The notes: generated by a model from the sequence alone, not told the origin. Counted from the stretch's first letter, positions 53,604 to 62,689 are shown. The stretch: DNA of 64,000 nucleotides from Streptomyces sp. ITFR-16 (GCF_031844705.1 NZ_CP134609.1:6882001-6946000); one strand, 5' to 3'. Translations and numbers: made by a program.

Positions 53604-54503
53604 GTGAAGGTCGGCTGCATCGGGCTCGGCGACATCGCGCAGAAGGCGTACCTGCCGGTACTCGGCACCCTGCCGGGGGTCGAACTGCATCTGCAGACCC
53701 GCACCCCGGCCACCCTCGCCGCGGTCGCCGAGGCCCACCGCATCCCGGCCGGGCAGCGCCACACCGACCTCGACTCGCTGCTCGCCCAGGGGCTCGACGC
53801 CGCGTTCGTGCACGCCCCGACGGCGGTGCACCCGGAGATCGCGGGCCGGCTGATCGAGGCGGGCGTGCCCACCTACGTCGACAAGCCGCTCGCCTACACG
53901 CTCGCCGAGTCCGAGCGGCTGGTGGAGCTCGCGGAGGACCGGGGCGTCGGCCTCGCCGTCGGCTTCAACCGCCGGCTGGCGCCGGGGTACGCGCAGTGCG
54001 TCGAGCACCCGCGCGACCTGATCCTGCTGCAGAAGAACCGCGTCGGGCTCCCCGAGGACCCGAGGACCATGGTCCTCGACGACTTCATCCACGTCGTCGA
54101 CACCCTGCGCTTCCTGGTGCCCGGGCCGGTCGAGCACACCGTCGTGCGCGGCCGGGTCCGCGACGGGCTGCTGCACCACGTCGTGCTCCAGCTCTCCGGC
54201 GACGGCTTCACGGCCATCGGGGCGATGAACCGGCTCAGCGGGTCCACCGAGGAGCGGCTCGAGGTCTCCGGCCAGGACTCCAAGCGCGAGGTCGTCAACC
54301 TCGCCGAGGTCATCGACCACAAGGGCCAGCCGAGCCTGCGGCGGCGCGGCGACTGGGTGTCGGTGGCCCGGCAGCGCGGCATCGAGCAGAGCGTGCTGGA
54401 GTTCCTGGACGCCGTGCGCGCCGGAAGGACGCCGAGCGCCCGGGACGCCCTGGAGACCCACGAGCTGTGCGAGCGCGTCCTGCGCGACCTCGACTGCGCC
54501 TAG
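53604..54503 (+). CDS. Gfo/Idh/MocA-family oxidoreductase
   Basis: 299-residue NAD(P)-dependent oxidoreductase. Rossmann GxGxxx in CIGLGDIAQKAYLP at 4-17, the DKPLA motif (EKP variant) near 94, and the C-terminal alpha/beta domain with HVVDTLRFLVPGPVE. Substrate unknown. GTG 53604 has AGAGGAAG upstream. Probably cotranscribed with the monooxygenase 19 nt upstream. Confidence 0.88.
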   Translation: MKVGCIGLGDIAQKAYLPVLGTLPGVELHLQTRTPATLAAVAEAHRIPAGQRHTDLDSLLAQGLDAAFVHAPTAVHPEIAGRLIEAGVPTYVDKPLAYTLAESERLVELAEDRGVGLAVGFNRRLAPGYAQCVEHPRDLILLQKNRVGLPEDPRTMVLDDFIHVVDTLRFLVPGPVEHTVVRGRVRDGLLHHVVLQLSGDGFTAIGAMNRLSGSTEERLEVSGQDSKREVVNLAEVIDHKGQPSLRRRGDWVSVARQRGIEQSVLEFLDAVRAGRTPSARDALETHELCERVLRDLDCA

Positions 54504-54596
54504 GGCGTGTGCGGGGTCCCGGCTCCTCCGGATGCGTCCGGACGGGGGCCGACGCAGGCTGGGTGGGACGGACCGCCGCCCCGTGGAGGTGACCTG

Positions 54597-54953
54597 ATGA
54601 AACCCCACCGCGAGCCACCGGGCTGGGGCGCGCTCCAGCCCCCGCCGGGCTACTACTCGGCGGACGGGCGCCCGCCGGACGCCATGCAGCGCGCCCTGAT
54701 CCTCGACTGGGCCGTCAACCAGCGCATCGCGAGCGGCTGGCGCGTGGAGTCCCGCTCCGATACGCAGGTCGTCATGGTGCGCGGCAAACCCCTCAACCAT
54801 GTGCTGCACGCCCTGCTGACGGTGTTCAGCTGCTTTCTGTGGGGCGTGGCCTGGCTGGTGCTCGCCGTGACCAACAAGGTCGAACGCGTGGCGCTCACCG
54901 TTGACGCGATGGGCGACATCGTCACGGTCAACGGACCTGGCCGGACCGCCTGA
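54597..54953 (+). CDS. conserved hypothetical membrane protein
   Basis: 118-residue protein with a Pro-rich cytoplasmic head (1-25), a helical domain (DAMQRALILDWAVNQRIASG), and one to two hydrophobic segments (about 73-98, LTVFSCFLWGVAWLVLAV). It ends in a short strand pair. GGAGG at 54584 sets ATG 54597. Its 3' end overlaps the convergent lnt gene by 26 nt. Unknown function. Confidence 0.65.
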   Translation: MKPHREPPGWGALQPPPGYYSADGRPPDAMQRALILDWAVNQRIASGWRVESRSDTQVVMVRGKPLNHVLHALLTVFSCFLWGVAWLVLAVTNKVERVALTVDAMGDIVTVNGPGRTA

Positions 54954-56562
54954 GGGCCTCGCCCACCGCCTCCGCTTCCCCGGCCGGGACCACCGCCGCG
55001 ACCGCCCCCGCCGGCTGTGCGGCCCGCCTGCGCAGGGAACGCACCGCCTCGGCGGCGCAGAACGCCGCCAGCACGCCCAGCGCCCCGTACAGCGGCCAGT
55101 CGCCCAGCCGGACGTACAGCGTCGTGCCACGGGCCAGCGGAACGTCGAAGACGGCCGCGCCGCTCGTGTCCGTACCGATCCGGGGCCCGGCGGACTCGCC
55201 GTGCGGGCCGTACACCGCGCTGACGCCCGTCAGCGTGGCGTGCACCATCGGGCGGCCGTTCTCGGCGGCCCGCAGCGCTCCGAGCGAGGCGTGCTGGCCG
55301 GGGGCCCAGCCGTGCTGGAACGACGCGGTGGAGGACTGGGCGATCAGCAGCTGCGCACCGTCCCGGGTGAGCTGCCGGCTCATGTCGGGGAACGCCGACT
55401 CGAAGCAGACCAGCGGGCCGACGCGCAGGCCGTCCGCGCCCGGCAGCCTCATCGTCACCTGGCGGGTGCCGCGCAGCCGGTCCTCACCGGCCGCCTTCCC
55501 CATCGAGGTGGCCCAGCCGAGCGCCGAGCGGGCCGGGATGTACTCGCCGAAGGGGACGAGCCGCATCTTGTCGTAGCGGTCCCCGGTCAGCCCCTGCGGT
55601 CCGACCAGCACGGCCCGCTTGAAGATGCCGGTCCGGCCCGAGCCGTCCGTCTGCCGGGCGTCCGCGTTCACCAGCACATCCGCGCCCACCAGCCGCGACA
55701 GCGCCGCGATCCGGGCGGCGACATCGGGCCGCCGGACCGGGTCGACGCCGAGGCTGCTCTCGCCCCACACCACCAGGTCGAGGTCCCGCCCCGCCAGCGA
55801 GCGCGTCAGCTCCTCGCTGCGGGCGAGCCGCCGCTGCACGCTGCCCGGCCCCTCGACCACACCGGGCTGCACGACGGCGATCCGGGCCGTTCCCGACCGC
55901 TCGGGTTGCGGCGCCCACACCCACACCGAACCCAGTGCCAGCGCCCCCACCACGAGCGAGACGGTGGCCGCCGTACGGGCTGCGGAGGCCACGAGCAGCA
56001 GGGTGAGCGCGGTGTTCACCGCCACCACCATCAGGCTCACCAGCCACACCCCGCCCACCGAGGCCAGCCGCAGCGCGGGCGTCACCTGCCACTGGCTCGC
56101 CCCGAGCAGCCCCCAGGGCCCGCCGAGCCCCTCCCAGGAGCGGACCAGCTCGATCATCAGCCAGCCGCACGGGACCACCACCATGGCGGCGGCCGCCGCC
56201 GCGCCGGACACCTGCCCCCGGAGCAGCCGCGCCACCAGCAGACCCCACGGCGCCCACAGCAGCCCGAGCAGGGCAGCCAGGACCACGATGAACACATGCA
56301 GGCTCGGCATCAGCCAGTGGTGCACGGCCAGCATGTAGCCGGTCCCGCCGAGCCAGGCGTCGAGCGCCGCCCTGCGCCCCGTACCGGCGGACCGGATCAG
56401 CAGCATCAGGGGGACCAGGGCGACGTAGGCGAACCACCACAGCGAGGGGGCGGGAAAGGCGAGCGCCGGCAGCGCGCCCGCCGTCAGTGCGGCGACGCCG
56501 CGCCCCAGGGGCGAGCCGAGTATCCGTCCGCCCCGCTCGCGCAGCTCTGCCCCGGTCCGCAT
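54928..56562 (-). CDS. lnt: apolipoprotein N-acyltransferase
   Basis: 544-residue integral membrane enzyme that adds the third acyl chain to lipoproteins. About eight helices at the N-terminus, then a CN-hydrolase domain (about 215-470) with the catalytic triad Glu in WGESSLG, Lys in YDKMRLVPFGEY, and Cys in CFESAF. ATG 56562 has GAGGAGGCGC upstream; the frame is open 27 codons further without membrane character. It overlaps the convergent small membrane gene by 26 nt. Confidence 0.94.
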   Translation of the reverse strand: MRTGAELRERGGRILGSPLGRGVAALTAGALPALAFPAPSLWWFAYVALVPLMLLIRSAGTGRRAALDAWLGGTGYMLAVHHWLMPSLHVFIVVLAALLGLLWAPWGLLVARLLRGQVSGAAAAAAMVVVPCGWLMIELVRSWEGLGGPWGLLGASQWQVTPALRLASVGGVWLVSLMVVAVNTALTLLLVASAARTAATVSLVVGALALGSVWVWAPQPERSGTARIAVVQPGVVEGPGSVQRRLARSEELTRSLAGRDLDLVVWGESSLGVDPVRRPDVAARIAALSRLVGADVLVNADARQTDGSGRTGIFKRAVLVGPQGLTGDRYDKMRLVPFGEYIPARSALGWATSMGKAAGEDRLRGTRQVTMRLPGADGLRVGPLVCFESAFPDMSRQLTRDGAQLLIAQSSTASFQHGWAPGQHASLGALRAAENGRPMVHATLTGVSAVYGPHGESAGPRIGTDTSGAAVFDVPLARGTTLYVRLGDWPLYGALGVLAAFCAAEAVRSLRRRAAQPAGAVAAVVPAGEAEAVGEALRRSGQVR

Positions 56563-56659
56563 GCCGCGCCTCCTCGTACCCGCTCGTGACCCGATGCCTC
56601 GGTGATCCGTTCCCGCTGTTCTTCCCCCAGTGTGGGGCAGCACAAGCGGATGGGGCCGG

Positions 56660-57154
56660 TCAGCCGGTGGCGAGACCGCCTGTGAGGCTGCGCCACTTCT
56701 CCTGCACCGTGACCTGCTGGACGCGCCAGCCGGCGTCGGTGCGCAGCAGCTCGAAGGCGTAGCGCCCGCCCGCGACGAAATCGGGGGCGGTCGAGCCGTC
56801 CGCCCCGGCGCCGTCCTGCGGCCGCCTCTCCAGCCGCATCGGGTTGAGGTAGTCGGCCCGCACCTGGGCCCGGTCGCCCGGGTAGCCGCCGAGGTCCTGG
56901 AGGTCCAGCCGGCGGTTCACGATCAGGTGCTGGCGTACGGGAAAGAGCCGGAGGGTCCGCTCCAGCCAGTCGGCGACCTCGGCAGCGGGCCCCTCGACGC
57001 CGCCCGCCGTGCGGTAGTCGGCGCGGCCCTCCGGGGTGAACAGGGCCAGGTAGTCCTCCCACGCGCCGTCGTCCACCGCCACGGCGTAGCCGGTGATCAC
57101 TGCATCGATGGCGAGCCGGTCCATCACGGTCGAGAGATCCACACGCTGCGTCAT
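56660..57154 (-). CDS. NTF2-like (SnoaL) family protein
   Basis: 164-residue single-domain nuclear-transport-factor-2 fold: DRLAIDAVITGYAVAVDDGA at the start, WEDYLALFTPEGRADYRTAG, and QHLIVNRRLDLQDLGGYPGD. Usually a small-molecule-binding or isomerase protein; no catalytic assignment possible. It follows lnt upstream on the same strand by about 97 nt, not clearly cotranscribed. Confidence 0.83.
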   Translation of the reverse strand: MTQRVDLSTVMDRLAIDAVITGYAVAVDDGAWEDYLALFTPEGRADYRTAGGVEGPAAEVADWLERTLRLFPVRQHLIVNRRLDLQDLGGYPGDRAQVRADYLNPMRLERRPQDGAGADGSTAPDFVAGGRYAFELLRTDAGWRVQQVTVQEKWRSLTGGLATG

Positions 57155-57220
57155 CGGGTCAGTGTGTGCCCATGGGCGTCAGGGGCCAAGTCCCGTGCAC
57201 CCGCGACGAGGTGGCGGGCG

Positions 57221-58087
57221 TCAGCAGGGGACGACCGCCACCGGGCCCAGGGCATGTGTGAGGGTCGTCTGCGCCACCGGTGAGAGGCCCAGCCCGAGGG
57301 ACTCGCCGCCCTTGCGCCGTCCGATCACGGTCAGGGCGGCGGTCGCCGACGCCGTGACCAGGGTGCGCGCCGCAGAGCCGTTGACAGGCTCCTTCATGAC
57401 CTCCACCTGCGGATACCTGGCACGCCAGCCCGCCGTCAGCTCGGCCAGGGAGCGTTCGGCCGCGCCGGCCGCCGCCTCCCGGTCGAAGACCGGACCGCCG
57501 GACAGCATCGACGAGAACATCGTCCAGCCGTGCACGATCCGCAGCCGTGCCCCGGGGCGCGCCGCCGCCGTCTCGAACGCGAACTCCAGCACCCCTTCAC
57601 TGCTCTCGTCGGCGGCCACCCCGGCGACGACGTCGAGGAAGGCGTCCGCAGCGGCCTCCTCGGGGTCCTCGTCGCGCTGCCCGCCGTGGACGACGACCAC
57701 GGGACACTTCGCCATCGACGCCGTCGCCAGGCTGTTGGACCCCAGCATCAGCGAACGGAAGCCGCCCAGGCCCCGCGAGCCGACCACCACCAGCGACGCG
57801 TCACGGCTCAGCGAGACCAGCGCCGCCGACGGGAAGTCGAGCGGTGCGAGGGTGGTGGGGCGCAGTCCGGGTGCGATCTCGTCCACCCGTCGCACGGACC
57901 GGGCCAGCAGCTCCTGGGCCTCGCGCTGCTGGGCCTCCTGCCCGGTGCGCCGGGTGAGCAGCCGGACGTGCGTGATCATCAGCGGAAGGGCCCGCCGGAC
58001 CGCTTCCCGGGCCGCCCACTCCAGCGCGTCGCCGCTGTGCGATGACCCGTCGACCGCGGCGACGACGGGAAGCTCGGTGGTGCTCAT
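57221..58087 (-). CDS. universal stress protein, two domains
   Basis: 288-residue tandem UspA protein: domain 1 at about 8-140 and domain 2 at about 150-287. Both have ATP-binding patterns GSRGLGGFRSLMLGSNSLAT and GRRKGGESLGLGLSPVAQTT (the second is a degraded G-x2-G-x9-GS/T). No extra domain. It is likely induced under stress or in stationary phase. Sequence and length are normal for actinobacterial Usp proteins. Confidence 0.92.
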   Translation of the reverse strand: MSTTELPVVAAVDGSSHSGDALEWAAREAVRRALPLMITHVRLLTRRTGQEAQQREAQELLARSVRRVDEIAPGLRPTTLAPLDFPSAALVSLSRDASLVVVGSRGLGGFRSLMLGSNSLATASMAKCPVVVVHGGQRDEDPEEAAADAFLDVVAGVAADESSEGVLEFAFETAAARPGARLRIVHGWTMFSSMLSGGPVFDREAAAGAAERSLAELTAGWRARYPQVEVMKEPVNGSAARTLVTASATAALTVIGRRKGGESLGLGLSPVAQTTLTHALGPVAVVPC

Positions 58088-58282
58088 GGCTGCCTCCGGA
58101 GTCCGGGTGTACGTGTCCCGGCTGTGCTGCGCGCCCGGGAGCTGGGCCGGGGCCCGCTTCGTACGTTACGGCCGCCCGCGCCCCGGTGCCGAGGCGGAGG
58201 CGCCCGCCCGGGGCCCCGGCACGGCATGCCGCCCCACGGTGTTCTCCTCGTCGGCCGGGGCGGCTGCGCCTATGCTCGCGGG

Positions 58283-58660
58283 ATGGAGCAGAGCGAAGTC
58301 GTGAAGCGTGTGGTCGGCATCCTCACCGAAGCGGGCGAGATGCGCCGGCTCTTGGAGGAGAACCCCGACCGCGACGACCCCAGCACCGATTCGACCGTGG
58401 TGACCGCCCTCCTCAACGAGACGATGCCGAGGATCGCGATCCCCGAGGACGCCACGATCGAGGACGTGGTGGTCCTGGTAGGCCGTGAGGTCGGGGGAGC
58501 GGTGGAGCAGCTCGTCGGAGCGTTCACGCTGGCCTTCGCGATGCTGGCGCAAGTGCATGACGCGGGGCAGACGGACGTGACCTCAGCCGACGTGCTGCAG
58601 GATCTCGCCCTGCGGGCCGAGCAGTTCGGCTCCGAGGGGCCGGGCGAGACAGAGGTCTGA
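58283..58660 (+). CDS. hypothetical protein
   Basis: 125-residue acidic helical protein (SEVVKRVVGILTEAGEMRRLLEEN, then DVVVLVGREVGGAVEQLVGAF). No family recognised. ATG 58283 is near a TATGCT (-10 like) at 58271-58276, so transcription starts close to the ATG. It stands alone with no operon partner. Confidence 0.6.
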   Translation: MEQSEVVKRVVGILTEAGEMRRLLEENPDRDDPSTDSTVVTALLNETMPRIAIPEDATIEDVVVLVGREVGGAVEQLVGAFTLAFAMLAQVHDAGQTDVTSADVLQDLALRAEQFGSEGPGETEV

Positions 58661-58928
58661 GGGCGGCCGGGACGCGGACCTGAGGGGCCGTCCGGCGGGG
58701 TGTGCCGCCCGGCGATGCGTCCGGGAAGGCGAATGACGGGCGGATACGGCGACGGCGCCGACGGCCGGGCCCGCGCCAACGGATAGTCTCAGCAGGCCTC
58801 GTCGGATACACCGGTGCCCTGGTGGGTGTGGGACCGGGACGGCGCCCCACCCCGAAGCCGCAGTGGTCCGAGGACCGGACGGCGCCTCGGGGCCCTCACA
58901 ACCAACTGCGAAGCAACTGGAGACCCCG
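58661..58928. other. intergenic region upstream of a small ORF
   Basis: 268 nt with no gene. TAGTCT at 58784-58789 may be a -10 element for the following ORF, but no -35 partner is convincing. GGAGA at 58918-58922 is the ribosome site of ATG 58929. Confidence 0.45.
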
Positions 58929-59087
58929 ATGGCTGATACCCCGACGCGCCAGGTTCAGCGGCGCTCGGACGAGAGCGCGACGGGCTCGGCGCCCGAGGCC
59001 CCGGGCCGTGTCGAGGCCGTACCGACACCGCGCTACCAGGGGCTGTTCGTCGAACCCGACCTTCCGCCCTTCGTCGAGACCGAGTGA
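58929..59087 (+). CDS. 52-residue orphan peptide gene
   Basis: Short protein beginning MADTPTRQVQRR, with a hydrophilic, disordered N-terminal half and a compact hydrophobic C-terminus (YQGLFVEPDLPPFVETE). GGAGA precedes ATG 58929 by 6 nt, codons show normal Streptomyces bias, and a perfect 16-bp terminator follows 22 nt after the stop, so it is a real transcription unit. It matches no family I know. A RiPP precursor-like layout is possible, but no modifying enzyme is nearby, so I do not call it one. Confidence 0.6.
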   Translation: MADTPTRQVQRRSDESATGSAPEAPGRVEAVPTPRYQGLFVEPDLPPFVETE

Positions 59088-59108
59088 GACCGCCCGCACC
59101 CCGGGTCC

Positions 59109-59160
59109 GACGCCGCACTGCCCCTGTCCCGCTCCGGCGGGCCGGGGGCAGTGCGGCGTC
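59109..59160 (+). terminator. terminator after the orphan peptide gene
   Basis: A perfect 16-bp stem (59109-59124 with 59145-59160) with a 20-nt, partly self-pairing loop follows the 52-residue ORF by 22 nt. Confidence 0.8.
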
Positions 59161-59219
59161 CGGGGGGCGCGGGACGGCCCGCGACGGTGGCCGGGCGGCA
59201 CATCGGGGAAGCTGTCGCC

Positions 59220-59849
59220 ATGGACAACTCTGCCGACGAGAACGCAGCGGCCCGTATCGGCTACCGGCGATCGGCCGGATCGCCGCGCGGTGAGGCCCGG
59301 CGCCGGGAACTGCTGGAACGGGTCACCGAGGACCTGGCGGCCAACGGGCTCGTGGACTTCTCGCTGCGCCGGGCCGCACGGGCCGCCGGTGCCACCCACA
59401 AGGTGCTGCTCTACCACTTCGAGGGGGCCGACGACCTGCTCGTCCAGGCCGTGGTCCGGCTGCGCGAGCGGCGCATCCGGGCTGCGCTGGCCGCCGCGAC
59501 CGAGGGACCGGTCCGCCGCTCGCTGGGGGACTGGGTCCGCGCGATCTGGCCCGTCCTGGTCGGCGAGGAGGCGCGGGTGCTGGACCAGGCCATCGGCCTC
59601 GCGATGTACGACTCCGACCGCTACGCCGCGCTCGGCCGCGAGGCGTCCCAGCAGTATCTGCCGACCCTGCTGTCCGTCTGCCCCGCTCACTGGAGCGACC
59701 GCCGCAAGCTGGAGGTCGCCGAGATGGTGCTCGCCACACTGCGCGGCTTCCTGGTCGACGCCCGTACCAGTGGCGACACCGAGGGCGTGGCCGCCGGATT
59801 CGACGCACTGGTCCGCGCGCTGGAACGGGAGGAGGCGGCCGACGCGTAG
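59220..59849 (+). CDS. TetR-family regulator
   Basis: 209-residue repressor with HTH at about 25-70 (ELLERVTEDLAANGLVDFSLRRAARAAG, then THKVLLYHFEGADDLL). Ligand-binding domain is typical. ATG 59220. A perfect 18-bp dyad lies 46 nt after its stop, before the alpha/beta hydrolase genes, suggesting that it represses the following two-gene operon. Confidence 0.9.
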   Translation: MDNSADENAAARIGYRRSAGSPRGEARRRELLERVTEDLAANGLVDFSLRRAARAAGATHKVLLYHFEGADDLLVQAVVRLRERRIRAALAAATEGPVRRSLGDWVRAIWPVLVGEEARVLDQAIGLAMYDSDRYAALGREASQQYLPTLLSVCPAHWSDRRKLEVAEMVLATLRGFLVDARTSGDTEGVAAGFDALVRALEREEAADA

Positions 59850-59894
59850 CACCGCGCTTTCCTCCGTACCCGCAGGGGCGGCCATGGACAGCGT

Positions 59895-59912
59895 GTGAAC
59901 CACGTGGTTCAC
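59895..59912. promoter_or_regulatory. perfect 18-bp palindrome, likely TetR operator
   Basis: GTGAACCACGTGGTTCAC is a perfect palindrome in the gap between the TetR gene and the hydrolase operon, 80 bp before the first hydrolase start. It is ideal for a dimeric repressor. Confidence 0.75.
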
Positions 59913-59991
59913 TTTTGGTGAGGCACGACTTCGTGAGCCATGAACGAGGCACGAAGGTGCGAGGCATGCGCACGCCCACCGGGAGGTCGGC

Positions 59992-60936
59992 ATGGACACG
60001 TCCGTCAAGCGCGAGAAGGTCCGCTTCACCGTCGGGGGCACGCACTGCGCCGCCTGGCACTACCCGGGGACGAACGGCGGCTGCGTGATCATGGCCGCCG
60101 GCGGTGGCGTGACGAAGGAGCCGGGCACCGACCCGTTCGCCGCCCGGTTCCACGCCGCCGGGTTCACCGTCCTCGCCTTCGACTACCGGTGTCTCGGGGA
60201 GAGCGGCGGCGGCCCCCGCCAGACCGTGCGGATCAAGGACCAGCTGGAGGACTGGCAGGCGGCGATCGCCTTCGCCGCGTCCCTCCCGGAGACCGACCCG
60301 GCGCGGATCGCCGTCTGGGGCTTCTCCCTCTCCGGCGGGCACGTCCTGCGCGTCGCGGCCCGCAATCCCCGGCTGGCCGCAGCGGTCGCCCAGACGGCCA
60401 ACACCGACGGGCCCACCGCCTCACGCAGCGCGTCCCGCTTTCAGAAGCCCGTGGCGACGCTCCGGCTCACCGGCAGAATCCTCCTGGACGCGCTCGGCGG
60501 GCTGCTCGGCCGGCGCCCCCTGCTCGTGCCGCTCGCCGGCGAGCCGGGCACCGTCGCGATGCTCACCACGCCGGACGGCGTTCAGGGCGACCGCGCCCTC
60601 AACCCGGGCAACAGGTACCCGGAATGGCAGCAGGAGATCGCCGCCCGCTCGATCCCGGGCATCGCCCTCTACCGGCCGGGCCGCGACACCCCGCGGGTGC
60701 GGCCCCCACTGCTGGTGCTGGTGTGCGACCAGGACCGCTCGGTGCTCGCCGAGCCGGCCGTGCGCGCGGCCGGGCGGGCGCCCAGAGGTGAGCTGGTCCG
60801 GCTGCCCGGCGGCCACTACGCCCCCTTCATGGAGCAGCACGAGCAGGCCGTCGAGGCCGAGCTGTCGTTCCTGCGCCGCCATTTGCTCGCCCCGGCGGAC
60901 GACCGCGCCGAGACGCCCCGGGCCGCACGGTCATGA
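59992..60936 (+). CDS. alpha/beta hydrolase
   Basis: 314-residue serine hydrolase. Nucleophile Ser in WGFSLSGG near 106-113, Asp in CDQDRS and His in GGHYAPF give a complete triad. It resembles DUF1100/BAAT-like esterases acting on small esters. ATG 59992 follows GGGAGG. Its stop overlaps the next hydrolase by 4 nt (ATGA). Repressed, by context, through the palindrome upstream. Confidence 0.85.
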   Translation: MDTSVKREKVRFTVGGTHCAAWHYPGTNGGCVIMAAGGGVTKEPGTDPFAARFHAAGFTVLAFDYRCLGESGGGPRQTVRIKDQLEDWQAAIAFAASLPETDPARIAVWGFSLSGGHVLRVAARNPRLAAAVAQTANTDGPTASRSASRFQKPVATLRLTGRILLDALGGLLGRRPLLVPLAGEPGTVAMLTTPDGVQGDRALNPGNRYPEWQQEIAARSIPGIALYRPGRDTPRVRPPLLVLVCDQDRSVLAEPAVRAAGRAPRGELVRLPGGHYAPFMEQHEQAVEAELSFLRRHLLAPADDRAETPRAARS

Positions 60937-61775
60937 AGGAGATCGAGCTCTCCGCCGGGACCCTGGAGTACGAGGACACCGGTGGCGAGGGCCCCGTGCT
61001 CGTCCTGCTGCACGGGCTGATGATGGACGGCTCGCTGTGGGACGAGGTGGTCGCCGCTCTGTCCCCCGGCCACCGCTGCCTCGTCCCGACCTTGCCGCTG
61101 GGCGCGCACCGCAGACCGATGCGGGCCGACGCCGATCTCTCCCTGTCCGCTGCGGCCCGGCTGGTGGGCGAATTCCTCGACCGCCTCGACCTGAGTGACG
61201 TCACGCTCGTGGGCAACGACACCGGCGGCGCACTGGTCCAGCTGGTCGCGGCCGACGGGGCAGCACGGGTGGGCCGGATCGTGCTCGCTTCCTGCGAGGC
61301 GTTCGACAACTACCCGGCGCGGGTGACGGGTACGACCCTCGCGCTCGCGGGCCGGCTCCCGCCCGCGCTGTTCGGCCTGTTCATGCAGCAGATGCGGCTG
61401 CGCCCGGCGCGCCGCCTCCCGGTCGCGTTCGGCCTGCTGACCGCGCGCGGCGACGCGGCCACCCGCCGCTGGATGGACCCCGTCCTCACCGACCCCGGCA
61501 TCCGCCGCGACACCGTACGGACCCTGCGCGCGGCCCGGTCCGACGCGGACAGACTGGCGGCAGCGGCCGGGTCCCTGCGGGACTTCGACCGCCCCGCACT
61601 CGTCGTCTGGGCGGCCGGTGACCGGGTGATGCCGCCCGAGCACGGCCGACGCCTCGCCGCGCTGCTCCCGCAGGGACGGCTGACCGAGATCTCCGCCAGT
61701 CGCACGCTGATCCCGCTGGACCGGCCCGAGGAGCTGGCCCGGGCCGTCCGGGAGTTCGTACCGGCCCGCCGCTGA
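60933..61775 (+). CDS. alpha/beta hydrolase with Asp at the nucleophile position
   Basis: 280-residue alpha/beta-hydrolase fold protein starting with LLHGLMMDGSLWDEV. The nucleophile elbow is VGNDTGGAL, with Asp as in haloalkane and fluoroacetate dehalogenases rather than Ser. However, the C-terminal position where the catalytic His belongs reads ISASRTLIPLDRPEEL. It may not be a conventional hydrolase. It overlaps the upstream hydrolase by 4 nt and is the last gene of that operon. Confidence 0.82.
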   Translation: MKEIELSAGTLEYEDTGGEGPVLVLLHGLMMDGSLWDEVVAALSPGHRCLVPTLPLGAHRRPMRADADLSLSAAARLVGEFLDRLDLSDVTLVGNDTGGALVQLVAADGAARVGRIVLASCEAFDNYPARVTGTTLALAGRLPPALFGLFMQQMRLRPARRLPVAFGLLTARGDAATRRWMDPVLTDPGIRRDTVRTLRAARSDADRLAAAAGSLRDFDRPALVVWAAGDRVMPPEHGRRLAALLPQGRLTEISASRTLIPLDRPEELARAVREFVPARR

Positions 61776-61782
61776 GGGGCGG

Positions 61783-62655
61783 TCAGCCCGCCGACTCACC
61801 CGCGTGCGGGCTCAGGACGCCGGCCGCCACGAGGGCGAACAGGGCGATGCCGAGCAGCACCCGGTAGATGACGAACGGCATGAAGCTCTTCGTCGTGATG
61901 AACTTCATGAACCAGGCGATGACCGCGTACCCCACGCCGAACGCGATGAAGGTCGCGAAGATCGTGGGCGGCCAGGAGACATGGCCTTCGCCCGCATCCT
62001 TCAGCTCGAAGACGCCCGAGGCGAGGACGGCGGGGACGGCGAGGAGGAAGGAGTAACGCGCCGCGGCCTCGCGGGTGTAGCCCATGAGCAGACCACCGCT
62101 GATGGTGGCGCCGGAGCGCGAGACGCCGGGGATCAGGGCCATCGCCTGGCAGAACCCGAAGATCAGGCCGTCCTTGACGCCCAGTTCCTTGAGGGACTTG
62201 CGCTCCTTGATGGCCCGGTGCTTGCCGCCGGTCTCGTCACGGGCGGCCAGCCGGTCCGCGATCCCGAGGACGATGCCCATCACGATCAGGGTGGTGGCGA
62301 TCAGCCGCAGGTCGCGGAACGGGCCCTCGATCTGGTCCTTGAACGTCACGCCGAGCACGCCGATCGGGATGGAGCCGACGATGACCAGCCACCCCATCTG
62401 GGCGTCGTGGTCGCTCCGCATCGAACGGTTCGTCAGCGACCTGAACCACGCCGAGACGATCCGGACGATGTCCTTGCGGAAGTAGATGAGGACTGCGGCC
62501 TCCGTGCCGATCTGGGTGATCGCGGTGAACGCCGCGCCCGGATCGTGCCAGCCGGCGAATGCCGCGGTGAGCCGCAGATGCGCGCTGGAGGAGATCGGCA
62601 GGAACTCGGTCAGTCCTTGAACGAGGCCGAGGACGAACGATTCGAACCAGCTCAT
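61783..62655 (-). CDS. uppP: undecaprenyl-diphosphate phosphatase (BacA/UppP)
   Basis: 290-residue, eight-helix membrane enzyme recycling the cell-wall lipid carrier. Signature motifs are LTEFLPISSSAHL near 16-28 and LIPGVSRSGATISGGLL near 175 (Ser/Arg catalytic pocket). The start ATG 62655 has no strong ribosome site. Only 7 nt separate its stop from the convergent hydrolase operon. A hairpin (62690-62711) lies 35 nt upstream. Confidence 0.95.
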   Translation of the reverse strand: MSWFESFVLGLVQGLTEFLPISSSAHLRLTAAFAGWHDPGAAFTAITQIGTEAAVLIYFRKDIVRIVSAWFRSLTNRSMRSDHDAQMGWLVIVGSIPIGVLGVTFKDQIEGPFRDLRLIATTLIVMGIVLGIADRLAARDETGGKHRAIKERKSLKELGVKDGLIFGFCQAMALIPGVSRSGATISGGLLMGYTREAAARYSFLLAVPAVLASGVFELKDAGEGHVSWPPTIFATFIAFGVGYAVIAWFMKFITTKSFMPFVIYRVLLGIALFALVAAGVLSPHAGESAG

Positions 62656-62689
62656 GGGGCTTGGGCCATCCCGGAGTGATCATGCATCG

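Noticed and set aside
58929..59087. RiPP precursor call for the 52-residue ORF
   Set aside because: The leader/core look is suggestive, but no modifying enzyme, protease or transporter gene is adjacent.
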